DNA of 64,000 bases from Lichenicola sp965198575 (GTDB taxonomy: Bacteria; Pseudomonadota; Alphaproteobacteria; Acetobacterales; Acetobacteraceae), in NCBI RefSeq assembly GCF_965198575.1, contig NZ_OZ240671.1, positions 496,001-560,000 on the forward strand. Reading direction: 5' to 3'. Of this stretch, positions 35,458-46,883 are shown in pieces. The first letter of the stretch is position 1. Each line of letters opens with the position of its first letter. Under the pieces are notes generated by a model. That model saw only the letters and a program-made list of their open reading frames with translations. It had not been told where the DNA came from and ran no database searches. The translations under genes were made by a program, and so were the position numbers.

Positions 35458-36463
35458 TGACGCCGCGCATCGCCGTCATCTCGGCGCGTGGCAGCACCCA
35501 CTTGCCGGTGCCGAACTTGGTCACCTTGCGGGTGCGCGCGGCCTCGTCGAGCGGCAGGTCGGTGCCGGGATACCAGCCGACCAGCACCGATTTCGACTTG
35601 TCCGTGAAGCGATGGGTGATCAGCTCGACCGTGAGATCGGGCACCGCCACGCCGTCGAGGGCCTCGGCCACGTCCGCCAGCAGCCGGTCGTATTCCCCGC
35701 GCCATCCGATCAGCGGCAGGATCGGCGCGATCGTCAATCCGATCGGATAGCCCGCCTCGGCCATCGCACGCAGGGCCGCGAGCCGGCGCGTCATGCGCGG
35801 GGCGCCACCCTCGTAGCGCTCGCCGGACCGGGAGTTCAGCGAGAACCGCACCCGGGTGCGGCCATGATGCGGCAGGCCCAGCAACGGCTCGACGGCGTCG
35901 AACTTGGTGGTGAATCGCAACTGCACCGGCGTCTCCGCGGGCAGCTGCCAGGTGCCGAAGTGGCTGATGCAGGCGCTCAGGCTGCCGGTCAGGTGCTCGA
36001 TCCCGAGCGGGTCGGTGTAGCAGGAGCACTCGAAGGTGGTGCCTTCAGCGGCCCGCGCCGGGGAGCGCGAGGTGATCGTGCCCTGCCCCACCAGCGGCGT
36101 CAGCTCGGCCAGGATCTCGGGCAGGTTGGCGTAGGCGCGGATGATCGGCGGACCGGTAAGCGATCCGGCCAGGTAGCAGTACTGGCAATGCGCCGGGCAG
36201 CCTTCCGCCAGGTCGAAGCGCCAGTCGGCACTGGGCGGGATCGGCTGCGGCCGGCGGCGGCTCGGCGAGGCCACCACCACCGCCATGGTGCTCTTGGCGT
36301 CCCGGTAGGTGTCGGGCAGGCCGGCAAGTCGGTCGGCCGGCAGCCTGACGATCTCGGCGCCTGCGGCCGCGGCCCGCTCCACCATTGCCGCACCGTGCGC
36401 GAAGCCGAGCGCCGACGGGGTGACCAGCACGCGCTTGGGGATCCAGGGACGATCGACAGCCAT
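35402..36463 (-). CDS. Spore photoproduct lyase (SPL)-family radical SAM protein
   Basis: A 353-residue protein with the radical SAM cluster motif CxxxCxxC (Cys89, Cys93, Cys96 in EGCPAHCQYCYL). The SPL-family setting is present too: FECSCYTDPLG, RFTTKFDAVEPLLGL, VRFSLNS and ITHRFTDKSK. The organism shows no sporulation genes here; SPL-like proteins in non-sporeformers are believed to repair or modify nucleic acid, but this is unproved. Its 3' end overlaps the TVP38 gene on the other strand. Confidence 0.85.
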   Translation of the reverse strand: MAVDRPWIPKRVLVTPSALGFAHGAAMVERAAAAGAEIVRLPADRLAGLPDTYRDAKSTMAVVVASPSRRRPQPIPPSADWRFDLAEGCPAHCQYCYLAGSLTGPPIIRAYANLPEILAELTPLVGQGTITSRSPARAAEGTTFECSCYTDPLGIEHLTGSLSACISHFGTWQLPAETPVQLRFTTKFDAVEPLLGLPHHGRTRVRFSLNSRSGERYEGGAPRMTRRLAALRAMAEAGYPIGLTIAPILPLIGWRGEYDRLLADVAEALDGVAVPDLTVELITHRFTDKSKSVLVGWYPGTDLPLDEAARTRKVTKFGTGKWVLPRAEMTAMRGVITEALAHRLPRAHVLYWT

Positions 36464-36512
36464 TCAGTATCAGATCGGATCGGATCGCACGCGCTCCAAG
36501 CGCCATGAGCGA

Positions 36513-37418
36513 TCAACTCTCGGGGCGCGTCCACGCATCGAGCCGGGCCTGCGCATGCCGCGCCGCGTCGCTCGAGGGCGCCTTGGTCAGCACCTGCTCG
36601 AGGCAGCGCCGGGCTTCCAGCATGCGTCCGATCCCGTGATTGAGCTCGGCGGCGTCGAGCCAGTTCGCCATGACGTCCGGCGCGATCAGCAGCATCCCCT
36701 CGAGCGACCGCAAGGCCGCCTTCAGCTCACCTGCCAACAGGCGCCTTTGCACCAGGTTGCGCTGCAGCCTGAGCAGCACGTCGCGGGTCGCCATCGGGCG
36801 GGTCATGCCCGGCGTGAGCGGGATGTCATCGGCGCCGCCCCGTTGCAGCATCGCCAGCAGCTGCACGCTGCCGATCGAAGCACCATTGCCGAACGGGTCG
36901 ATCAGCATCCGCTTCGGCTGGCGCGTGTGCCGGCTGCGGTCGGTGTCGCCGTCGATCCCCGGCACCCGCCGCGAGTCCACCCGCTCGGGCGCGGCGATCA
37001 GCGCCACCATGAAGTGGCCCGGGAAGTCGATGCCGTGCCCCTCCCAGCCGGCGGCCCGGATGCAGTGCAGCCAGAGCACGCCGAGTGCCACCGGCAGGCC
37101 GCGGCGCCGCTCGATCACCCGGATCAGGTTGGCGTTGTCGAGGTCGTCGTAATGCTCGACGTCGCCGCGATAGCCGTGATGCGCGTGCAGCAGCCCGGCC
37201 AGCGCGCCGATCCGCGCCTCCTGCGAGCGCCCCGACATCACCGCACCGACCGCGGCGGCATCGCGGGCCAGCACCGAGAGATGCTCGGTTGCCTGCTGCC
37301 AGTCCGGGCCGGACGCATCCAGCCGGGCGAGTTGCAGCGCTGCCGGGGCGGGATCGATCTCGACGTCCGGCAGCATGCCGATCGCCGCCAGGGCCTCTCC
37401 AGGTTCAGCCATGGACAT
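36513..37418 (-). CDS. SirB1 family protein (transglutaminase-like core plus TPR)
   Basis: 301 residues. The middle has the SirB1 core: NANLIRVIERRRGLPVALGVLWLHCIRAAGWEGHGIDFPGHF followed by MLIDPFGNG, where a transglutaminase-like Cys/His/Asp set lies. The C-terminal third is made of tetratricopeptide-like helices (QRNLVQRRLLAGELKAALR, WLDAAELNHGIGRMLEARRCLEQ). The role of SirB1 is unknown; it often lies near translation or methyltransferase genes. An ATG at 37412 with a GGGGGA six bases ahead is an equally good start. Confidence 0.85.
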   Translation of the reverse strand: MSMAEPGEALAAIGMLPDVEIDPAPAALQLARLDASGPDWQQATEHLSVLARDAAAVGAVMSGRSQEARIGALAGLLHAHHGYRGDVEHYDDLDNANLIRVIERRRGLPVALGVLWLHCIRAAGWEGHGIDFPGHFMVALIAAPERVDSRRVPGIDGDTDRSRHTRQPKRMLIDPFGNGASIGSVQLLAMLQRGGADDIPLTPGMTRPMATRDVLLRLQRNLVQRRLLAGELKAALRSLEGMLLIAPDVMANWLDAAELNHGIGRMLEARRCLEQVLTKAPSSDAARHAQARLDAWTRPES

Positions 37419-37427
37419 CCCCCATGC

Positions 37428-37799
37428 TCAGGCGCCGATGCAGAACAACGCCACCACACACACCACGCCGCCGAGCCAGCAGCTCGACCGCACCGCCGGC
37501 CGGCCTGCAATGTAGCCGACGCTGTAGCCGATGCGGAACAGGATGAAGAGCCCGGCCAGCACGTCGATCGCGTGCTGCCCGGCATGGGCCAGCTCGGCGA
37601 CGAAAACCGACGCGGCGAAGGCCGGGAACGCCTCGAAATGGTTGCGCTGGGCCCAGTCGGCGCGCTTCCGCCAGCCCTGCAGCTGCTCCAGCCCGACCCG
37701 CGGCTGGGCGTTGTCGACGCCGCCGCCGCCTTTCGCGAGCCCCGCCATGACATAAGGCAGCACGGCGGCCAGCAGGATCATCCAGTAGGCAAGATGCAT
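37428..37799 (-). CDS. MAPEG family membrane protein
   Basis: A 123-residue protein with four hydrophobic segments and the MAPEG pattern (NAQPRVGLEQLQGWRKRADWAQRNHFEAFPAF, RIGYSVGYIAG). The family includes glutathione-dependent enzymes of eicosanoid metabolism in animals; bacterial members have poorly known detoxification roles. The start at 37799 has GAGGAA seven bases ahead. It lies nine bases before the SirB1 gene on the same strand. Confidence 0.85.
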   Translation of the reverse strand: MHLAYWMILLAAVLPYVMAGLAKGGGGVDNAQPRVGLEQLQGWRKRADWAQRNHFEAFPAFAASVFVAELAHAGQHAIDVLAGLFILFRIGYSVGYIAGRPAVRSSCWLGGVVCVVALFCIGA

Positions 37800-37840
37800 G
37801 GGCGTATTCCTCGGGTGATGCGGGCGCCGCACAGGCGGTC

Positions 37841-37929
37841 ATGCGAGCGCCCTGCGGCGATTATGCGAGCGCCCCATGGGCGACGTGCGAGCGCCCCAAG
37901 GGCAACGTGCGAGCGCCCCAAGGGCGACA
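37841..37929. repeat. Four tandem 22-23 bp units in front of alaS
   Basis: Units of the form TGCGAGCGCCCC-AAGGGC-AACG occur four times in a row, the first most divergent. Each contains a short GCCC/GGGC inverted pair. The array sits between the divergent MAPEG gene and alaS, 67 bases ahead of the alaS ATG. It is neither spaced nor uniform enough to be a CRISPR array. Confidence 0.8.
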
Positions 37930-37995
37930 CACTTCCGCAACCACGGTGGCTGGGCTAGTGGAGGGTGTCATATCCAGGATCGTCCCTCGCCCGCC

Positions 37996-40662
<2,667 letters not shown>

Positions 40663-40664
40663 TC

Positions 40665-40699
40665 GGCGGGCGCCCGACGGAAACCAGGAGGCGCCCGCC
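40665..40699 (+). terminator. Long hairpin just after alaS
   Basis: GGCGGGCGCC pairs perfectly with GGCGCCCGCC across a 15-base loop, beginning two bases after the alaS stop. There is no clear T-run, so it may slow rather than end transcription ahead of the GH15 gene. Confidence 0.5.
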
Positions 40700-40734
40700 C
40701 GTTCTCGTGGACTTGGCACCGACCGGACACAATC

Positions 40735-42570
40735 TTGTACAATCAAATCTCTGACTACGGGCTGATCGGCGACACCCACAGCACCGCGCTGATCGACCGT
40801 GACGGCTCGATCGACTGGCTGTGCTGGCCCAGGCACGACAGCCCTGCCCTGTTCCTGCGGCTGCTCGACGACACAAGGGGCGGCTCGTGCCGGATCGAGC
40901 TCGACCGCCGCATGGCCCGCTCGCGCCGCTACCTGCCCGATACCAACATCCTGGAAACGCGCTTCGCGTGCGAGACGGGCGTCGGCGTGCTGACCGACCT
41001 GATGCCGGTCCATCCGCCCGATACGCTGCCCGAGGAAGGCCCCGACGGCGAGAACGAGAGCCGGCTGATCCGGCTGCTGGTGTGCGAGAGCGGCAGCATT
41101 TCCGGCAGCTTCGTGATCCGCCCGACCTTCGATTACGCCCGGATCTATTGCAGCGCCGCGATCGACGGCGACAGCGTGCTGTTCGAGGCCGGCCCCGACC
41201 GGTTGCGCGCCGGCGGCTCGCTCACGCCCGAGATCGACGGACGCCAGGCGCGGATGGCGTTCCGGCTGCAGGCCGGCGAGCGCGCGATCCTGGTGCTGAC
41301 ACACGGGCATGACGAGCGTCCGCCGCTTGCCAAGGTCGATCACGCGCTCGAACGGCTGGAGCAGACGCGGCGCTACTGGGAACAGTGGAGCGCTCGCTGC
41401 ACCTACCAGGGCCCCTATCGCGACGCCGTCGTGCGCAGCGCGCTGTGCCTCAAGCTGCTGACATACTCGCCGACCGGCGCGATCGTTGCGGCGCCGACGA
41501 CGTCGCTTCCCGAGGCGGTCCCGGGCAACCGGAACTTCGATTACCGCTTCACCTGGCTGCGCGATGCGAGCTTCACCGTGTCGTCGTTCGCGCGGCTCGG
41601 ATACACGCGCGAAGCTGCGGAGTTCCTGCGTTTCCTGCGCGATGCGGAGCCGAACCGCGGGCGCACCCTGAAACTGATGTACAGCATCGACGGCGAGATG
41701 CCTGAGGAGACGACGCTCGATCATCTCGAAGGCTGGCGGGGCGTCGGCCCGGTGCGGATCGGCAATGCGGCGTCGGGCCAGACCCAGAGCGACATCTACG
41801 GCGAGTTGCTGGCGGCGCTGCACGACTTCCTGAATGCGGTCGATTTCGACCCGCCGCAGAAGGTCAACGACCATCTGCCGGAGGTGCTGCCGAACCTGGT
41901 CGACGCGGCATTGGCGCTCCGGAACAGGCCCGACCAGGGCATCTGGGAAATGCGCGACGGCAAGCAGGTGGTTCTGCACAGCCAGGCGATGATCTGGGTG
42001 GCGGTCAGTTGCGCCGCGGCGATGGCGCGACGCATCGGCACGTTCGATGCGGCGATGATCGCGGCGTGGGAGCGCACCGCCGAGGAGCTCAAGGCAGAGT
42101 TTCTCGAGCGTGGCTGGAACGATCAGCGCCAGGCCTACACCATGGGGTATGGCAAGCACGCGCTGGATGCGTCGGTGCTGCGGCTGGTGGTGTTCGGGGC
42201 GATCGATCCGCACGATCCGCGGCTGCACAGCACGATGGCGGCGATCGAGCGCGAGCTGGGCGACGGCGACCTCCTGTATCGCTATCGCACCGAGGACGGG
42301 CTGGAGGGCGACGAGGCGACCTTTACCGCCTGCGCGTTCTGGCGGGTCGGCGTGCTGGCGCTGGGCGGACGCACCCGCGATGCCACCGACCTGTTCGAAA
42401 GACTGCTCGGCCGCGGCAACGATCTCGGTCTGTATGCGGAGGAAATCGACGCTGCAACGGGCGAACAGCGCGGCAATTTCCCCCAGGCCTTTACCCACAT
42501 GGCGGTGATCAACAACGCGCTGCGGCTGCAGGGCACGATCGCGGATTTCGGGTTGCCTGACGCAGCGTGA
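40735..42570 (+). CDS. GH15 family glycoside hydrolase (glucoamylase/trehalase-like)
   Basis: A cytosolic 611-residue protein starting at a TTG; no ATG lies near the family start (ISDYGLIGDTHSTALIDRDGSIDWLCWPR). The (alpha/alpha)6 barrel shows FTWLRDASFTVSSFARLG, QSDIYGELLAAL, GIWEMR with the probable catalytic acid Glu, and LYAEEIDAATGEQRGNFPQAFTHMAVINNA with the probable base. There is no signal peptide. Cytosolic GH15 proteins of this type often act on trehalose or maltose-like sugars, but the substrate is not certain. It follows alaS by 72 bases across a hairpin. Confidence 0.88.
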   Translation: MYNQISDYGLIGDTHSTALIDRDGSIDWLCWPRHDSPALFLRLLDDTRGGSCRIELDRRMARSRRYLPDTNILETRFACETGVGVLTDLMPVHPPDTLPEEGPDGENESRLIRLLVCESGSISGSFVIRPTFDYARIYCSAAIDGDSVLFEAGPDRLRAGGSLTPEIDGRQARMAFRLQAGERAILVLTHGHDERPPLAKVDHALERLEQTRRYWEQWSARCTYQGPYRDAVVRSALCLKLLTYSPTGAIVAAPTTSLPEAVPGNRNFDYRFTWLRDASFTVSSFARLGYTREAAEFLRFLRDAEPNRGRTLKLMYSIDGEMPEETTLDHLEGWRGVGPVRIGNAASGQTQSDIYGELLAALHDFLNAVDFDPPQKVNDHLPEVLPNLVDAALALRNRPDQGIWEMRDGKQVVLHSQAMIWVAVSCAAAMARRIGTFDAAMIAAWERTAEELKAEFLERGWNDQRQAYTMGYGKHALDASVLRLVVFGAIDPHDPRLHSTMAAIERELGDGDLLYRYRTEDGLEGDEATFTACAFWRVGVLALGGRTRDATDLFERLLGRGNDLGLYAEEIDAATGEQRGNFPQAFTHMAVINNALRLQGTIADFGLPDAA

Positions 42571-42818
42571 CAACGCCAGTTTGCCGTTCGTGATTATGAG
42601 ATCCGCGCCTTGGCTTTGCAGCCGTCGGTTTCACCGACCGCAGTTCGGGAAGCGCGGCTCGTGTGTCATCCGTTCGGGATACGGACGCTTCTGATGCCTG
42701 CCGTCGTTCCTGTGATGTCAGCGTGCATCGGGAGCGAAACTGGCCAGGCCCGCCGTCGCGGTTGCCTCAACTGCAACCATTCCGCTCCGGGTCCGGTTCA
42801 TCGGCCGGGAGGTGCTCG

Positions 42819-43190
42819 ATGCGCATGAACCTGGGGAGTGGCATGATGGCACTGGGACTCCTGGCAGCACCCGCGGTCGCGCAGTCGCCGCACCGTCTGG
42901 TGATTGTGGTCGGCCATGCGAACGATCCGCGGGTTTCGGAGCAGCATGCCGGGCTCGAGCATGACGCGGCCGCACTGCGCGAGCGGGACGTTGTCATCCA
43001 GGATGTCACGCCCGAAGCGGCCCGGCGCGACCGGCCGGACCTGGGCACCGACCCTGACTCGAGTTTCGAGGTGCTGCTCGTCGGCAAGGATGGTCAGGTC
43101 AAACTGCGTCGCGATACGCCGGTCGCCGCGCGCGAGATCACCGCGCTGATCGACACGATGCCGATGCGCCGGGCCGAGATGCGGCGATAG
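42819..43190 (+). CDS. Exported DUF4174 family protein
   Basis: 123 residues: a short signal peptide (MMALGLLAAPAVA), then the thioredoxin-like DUF4174 pattern RLVIVVGHANDPR, LRERDVVIQDV, VLLVGKDGQVKLRRDTPV and a final IDTMPMRRAEMR. These proteins resemble peroxiredoxin-like folds without the cysteine pair; their role is unknown. GGGAGG lies seven bases ahead of the ATG. The 248 bases upstream (42571-42818) have a small GTCGGT/ACCGAC hairpin and otherwise nothing recognisable. Confidence 0.85.
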   Translation: MRMNLGSGMMALGLLAAPAVAQSPHRLVIVVGHANDPRVSEQHAGLEHDAAALRERDVVIQDVTPEAARRDRPDLGTDPDSSFEVLLVGKDGQVKLRRDTPVAAREITALIDTMPMRRAEMRR

Positions 43191-43308
43191 AAGCGGGCGC
43201 GACCGCCGCCTCGTCAATCGCGCCGAGTGGCGGTCATCATGGTGACACCGGCATGAACGGTGTCCCGCCGGGCGCTTTCCGATTTCACGAAATATCGAAG
43301 CGAGACCT

Positions 43309-44154
43309 TTAGGCGGCGTAATCGAGCCCGATATCCAGCACCGACACCGAGTGCGTGAGCCAGCCGATCGAGATCAGGTCGACACCGGTCGCCGCCAGCG
43401 CCGGCGCGGTCTCCGGTGTCACCCGGCCGGACGCCTCGGTGATCGCGCGGCCGCCGACCATCTGCACCGCGCGGCGCAGCATGTCCGGGCCCATGTTGTC
43501 GAGCAGCACGGCGTCCATGCCGACCGACAGCGCCTCCTCGAGCTGGCCCAAGGTGTCGACCTCGACTTCGATCTTGACCAGGTGGCCGACCGCGGCTCGA
43601 GCACGCTCGATGGCGATGCGCACGCCACCGGCGATGGCGATGTGGTTGTCCTTGATCAGCACGGCATCATCGAGGCCGAAGCGGTGGTTCATCCCGCCAC
43701 CGACGCGCACGGCGTATTTCTGGAGAGCGCGCAGGCCCGGGATGGTCTTGCGCGTGCAGCAGATGCGGGCCTTGGTGCCCTCGACGGCACGCACCACGCG
43801 GTTGGTCGCCGATGCGATGCCGCTCAGGTGCGACAGGTAGTTCAGCGCCACCCGCTCGCCGATCAGCACGCCGCGTGCCGGGCCCTCGATGCTGGCGATG
43901 CGGTCGCCGGGTTTGATCGCGGAGCCGTCCGGGCGGTCGATGGTCAACACCAGCCGCGGCTCGACCAGCGCGAATGCGAGCCGGGCAAGATCGAGGCCGG
44001 CGACGACACCGGGCTCGCGCGCCTGCAGGACGCAGCGGGTGTGCAGGCTCTCGGGAACGATGGCGTCGGTGGTGATGTCGCCGGCGCGGCCAAGATCCTC
44101 GAGCAGCGCCGCGCGCACCAGCGGCTCCAGCATCACGTCGGGGAGCGGGCTCAC
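43309..44154 (-). CDS. nadC: Carboxylating nicotinate-nucleotide diphosphorylase (quinolinate phosphoribosyltransferase)
   Basis: 281 residues with DLGRAGDITTDAI, NYLSHLSGIASATNRVV, ICCTRKTIPGLRALQKYAVRVGGGMNHRFGLDDAVLIKDNH and IEVEVDTLGQLEEAL. It turns quinolinate and PRPP into nicotinate mononucleotide, the third step of de novo NAD synthesis. Translation starts at a GTG overlapping the nadB stop (GTGA). It is the last gene of the nadA-nadB-nadC operon. Confidence 0.97.
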   Translation of the reverse strand: MSPLPDVMLEPLVRAALLEDLGRAGDITTDAIVPESLHTRCVLQAREPGVVAGLDLARLAFALVEPRLVLTIDRPDGSAIKPGDRIASIEGPARGVLIGERVALNYLSHLSGIASATNRVVRAVEGTKARICCTRKTIPGLRALQKYAVRVGGGMNHRFGLDDAVLIKDNHIAIAGGVRIAIERARAAVGHLVKIEVEVDTLGQLEEALSVGMDAVLLDNMGPDMLRRAVQMVGGRAITEASGRVTPETAPALAATGVDLISIGWLTHSVSVLDIGLDYAA

Positions 44155-45671
44155 GAGGCGATCCTCTGTCGACCGGCGAGCCCGTCCGCCACCGACAGCG
44201 CCTCCGCCAGCGTGATGCTGCGGCGAACCGCGACCGGTGCCGTCGCCGGATAGTCGGTGCGGGAGTGGCCGCCGCGGCTCTCCCGACGCTCCAGCGCCGA
44301 GACGCAGACCATCAGGCCGACCAGCGCCGCATCGCTCTCGCCGGCCATCGGCGCCAGCTGGACGATCGCGTGTTCGAGCCCGGCCTCGTTGCGCAGCACG
44401 CCGGCGCCACGGCTCATGATCTCGCGCACCATCTGCAGACGGTCGCCCCGATCCGTGGCAGCCGGAGAGCCGGCCACGGTGTCCGCCGGCGTCGTCACGG
44501 GGTCAGCCGCAGCCTCGGCGGCGATCGTCCGGGCGACGGTGATGGCGCAGGCCGCCGCTTCCAGCAGCGAGTTGCTGGCCAGCCGGTTGGCGCCGTGCAA
44601 CCCGGTGCAGGCGACCTCTCCCGCCGCATACAGGCCGGGGATGTCGCTGCGGCCGCACGCGTCCACCAGGATGCCGCCCATGTGGTAATGCGCCGCCGGA
44701 CGCACCGGGATCGGCATGGACACGGGATCGACGCCCCGCGCCCGGCACAGCGCGGTGATGCCTGGGAACCGTGCGGGGAAGCGCTCGCCCAGGCAGGCGC
44801 GCGCATCGAGGAACACCTGGTGGCCCTCCGACAGATGCTTCCAGACGGCACGCGACACCACGTCGCGCGGCGCCAGCTCGTTCTGCATGAAGCGCTGTCC
44901 GGTCTCGTCGACCAGGGTCGCACCCTCGCCGCGCACCGCCTCGCTGACCAGCGGCATCGGCAGGTCGCCGACGCTCGCTCCCGTCGCCAACGCCGTCGGA
45001 TGGAACTGCACGAATTCCAGGTCGCCCAGCCTGGCACCCGCTCGCGCGGCCGCGGCAAGGCCGGTGCCGGTGGAGCCCAGCGGGTTGGTGGTGTCGCGGA
45101 ACAGGCCGCCGGCGCCGCCGGTCGCGAGCACGACCTGGCTGGCGGACAGCGTCGTCTGCTCGCCGTCACGCTCGAACACCACGCCGCTGATGCGGCCATT
45201 TGCGACCACCAGGCGGCGGAACAGCGCGCCGCTCAGGACGGTGATCGACGGCGTCGCCCGCACCGCCTCGACCAAGGCGCGAACGATCTCGGCACCCGTC
45301 GAGTCGCCCTGTGCATGCACGATGCGCCGGCGCGAATGTGCCGCCTCCAGGCCGAGTGCGAACGTCCCCTCGGGTGTGCGGTCGAAGCGGACGCCGTACG
45401 CCGCGAGCGTCTCGATCACCTTCGGGCCGGCGGCGGTGATCGCTTCCGCCACCACCGGATCGCACAGGCCGGCGCCGGCCAGGAGCGTGTCCTCGAGTTG
45501 CAGCGCAGGACTGTCGTCGGCGCCGATCGCGGCCGCGATGCCGCCCTGCGCCCAGCCGCTGGAAGCCTCGGCGCCGAGCGGGGCGCGGGTCAGCAGCACG
45601 CAGGGGCGCGGCGCCAGCTCGAGTGCGGTCAGCAGCCCGGCCAGGCCGGAGCCGACAATGATCGTGGTCAT
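44151..45671 (-). CDS. nadB: L-aspartate oxidase
   Basis: A 506-residue FAD enzyme oxidising aspartate to iminoaspartate. TIIVGSGLAGLLTAL is the FAD Rossmann site; SGWAQGGIAAAIG, VQFHPTAL, HYHMGGI and AGEVACTGLHGANRLASNSLLEA are family motifs. A C-terminal helical domain follows. I start it at 45671 (MTTIIVG) with GAGGATCC ahead; an in-frame ATG at 45695 would add eight residues. It lies between nadA and nadC on the same strand. Confidence 0.96.
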   Translation of the reverse strand: MTTIIVGSGLAGLLTALELAPRPCVLLTRAPLGAEASSGWAQGGIAAAIGADDSPALQLEDTLLAGAGLCDPVVAEAITAAGPKVIETLAAYGVRFDRTPEGTFALGLEAAHSRRRIVHAQGDSTGAEIVRALVEAVRATPSITVLSGALFRRLVVANGRISGVVFERDGEQTTLSASQVVLATGGAGGLFRDTTNPLGSTGTGLAAAARAGARLGDLEFVQFHPTALATGASVGDLPMPLVSEAVRGEGATLVDETGQRFMQNELAPRDVVSRAVWKHLSEGHQVFLDARACLGERFPARFPGITALCRARGVDPVSMPIPVRPAAHYHMGGILVDACGRSDIPGLYAAGEVACTGLHGANRLASNSLLEAAACAITVARTIAAEAAADPVTTPADTVAGSPAATDRGDRLQMVREIMSRGAGVLRNEAGLEHAIVQLAPMAGESDAALVGLMVCVSALERRESRGGHSRTDYPATAPVAVRRSITLAEALSVADGLAGRQRIAS

Positions 45672-45721
45672 GCTACGAGGATCCTCGTTCATGGTTGGGA
45701 TGCAAGCACCCGCTCGAACGC

Positions 45722-46720
45722 CTAAAGAGCGAGCATCCGCTCGACCGCCTGCCGTGCCCGGACCGCCAGATGCGCCTCGATGGTGACCTCGGTGGTCAGC
45801 GTCTCCAGGCTGTGGCGCAGCGCCGGCAGGGTGATCCGCTTCATGTGCGGGCACAGGTTGCAGGGCCGGATAAAATCGACGGTCGGGTGCTGCACGGCCA
45901 GGTTGTCGCTCATCGAGCACTCGGTGATCAGCACCACCCGCGCCGCCTGGCCGCTGGCGACAAAGTCCGACATGCCCGCGGTGGAGCCGGAGAAATCCGC
46001 CTCGGCGACCACGTCGGGCGGGCATTCCGGATGCGCCAGCACCACCACGCCCGGATGCTCGGCGCGCAGCCGGCGGATCTCGGCGGCGGTGAAGCGCTCA
46101 TGCACTTCGCAATGGCCGGCCCAGGTGATCATGCGGATCCCGGTCTCGCGGGCGATGTTCTGCGCCAGGTACTCGTCCGGGATCATGATGACGCTGTCGG
46201 CACCCTCGCGGGCAAGCTGCTCGACGATGCGCTTGGCGTTTCCCGACGTGCAGCAGATGTCGCTCTCGGCCTTCACGGCTGCGGACGTGTTGACGTAGGT
46301 GACCACCGGCACGCCCGGGTAGCGCTGGCGCAGCAGCCGGACGTCGGCGGCGGTGATGCTGTCGGCGAGCGAGCAGCCGGCGCGCATGTCCGGTTGCAGC
46401 ACCCGCTTGGTCGGGTTCAGCAGCTTCGCGGTTTCGGCCATGAAGTGCACGCCGGCCATCACGATGATGTCAGCCTCGACATTCTGCGCCTCGCGGGCCA
46501 GTGCCAGGCTGTCGCCGACGATGTCGGCGACGCAGTGGAAGATCTCCGGCGTCTGGTAGTTGTGTGCCAGGATGACCGCGTTGCGGGTGCGCTTGAGCTC
46601 GAGGATCGCCTCGATGTCGTCGGCGAACAGCGACCACTCGGCCGGCGGCACGACCCGCCGCACCCGGTCATAGAGCGGTGCGAGGCGGGGTGGTGCGACG
46701 TCAGTCAGGACATCCAGCAT
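45722..46720 (-). CDS. nadA: Quinolinate synthase
   Basis: A [4Fe-4S] enzyme condensing iminoaspartate with dihydroxyacetone phosphate. It shows AVILAHNYQTPEI, GDSLALAREA, MAGVHFMAETAKLL, NTSAAVKAESDICCTSGN, HPECPPDV and CNLCPHMKRI; cysteines for the cluster are in RAGCSL, ICCTS and CNLC. I start it at ATG 46720 because a GTG at 46744 in the same frame would put the start codon inside the upstream palindrome; with the ATG, both palindromes lie outside the gene. First gene of nadABC. Confidence 0.96.
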   Translation of the reverse strand: MLDVLTDVAPPRLAPLYDRVRRVVPPAEWSLFADDIEAILELKRTRNAVILAHNYQTPEIFHCVADIVGDSLALAREAQNVEADIIVMAGVHFMAETAKLLNPTKRVLQPDMRAGCSLADSITAADVRLLRQRYPGVPVVTYVNTSAAVKAESDICCTSGNAKRIVEQLAREGADSVIMIPDEYLAQNIARETGIRMITWAGHCEVHERFTAAEIRRLRAEHPGVVVLAHPECPPDVVAEADFSGSTAGMSDFVASGQAARVVLITECSMSDNLAVQHPTVDFIRPCNLCPHMKRITLPALRHSLETLTTEVTIEAHLAVRARQAVERMLAL

Positions 46721-46736
46721 CGGGACAGGATCCTTA

Positions 46737-46753
46737 ATGCTCACTCAGAGCAT
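46737..46753. promoter_or_regulatory. Putative NAD-regulator operator, site 1
   Basis: ATGCTC-ACTCA-GAGCAT is a perfect 6-bp inverted repeat 17 bases before nadA (ATG 46720). The half-site GAGCATAA recurs at the second palindrome. A COG4111/NadQ-type regulator is encoded at 55116-56030. Binding is inferred. Confidence 0.55.
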
Positions 46754-46794
46754 AACCAGGGCCGAAAAATAGACGCCAACGTGGCGCCTCCGTA

Positions 46795-46813
46795 TATGCT
46801 GGGTATGAGCATA
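46795..46813. promoter_or_regulatory. Putative NAD-regulator operator, site 2
   Basis: TATGCT-GGGTATG-AGCATA is a second inverted repeat, 42 bases from the first, with the same half-sites (TATGCT, GAGCATAA). It lies between the divergent nadA and GlcG-like genes and could control both. Confidence 0.5.
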
Positions 46814-46883
46814 AGATCGTCAAGAGGGCGGCCGGATAATTCGGTGCCGCTGCCTCCCCCGATCGCATTGGAGAACTCCGACG

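Noticed and set aside
37841..37929. CRISPR array
   Set aside because: Units are directly tandem without spacers, and no cas gene is in the window.
37876..37995. N-terminal extension of alaS through the tandem repeat
   Set aside because: Frame is open, but the added residues (RAPQGQRASAPR) come from the repeat and do not match AlaRS; the family start is at 37996.
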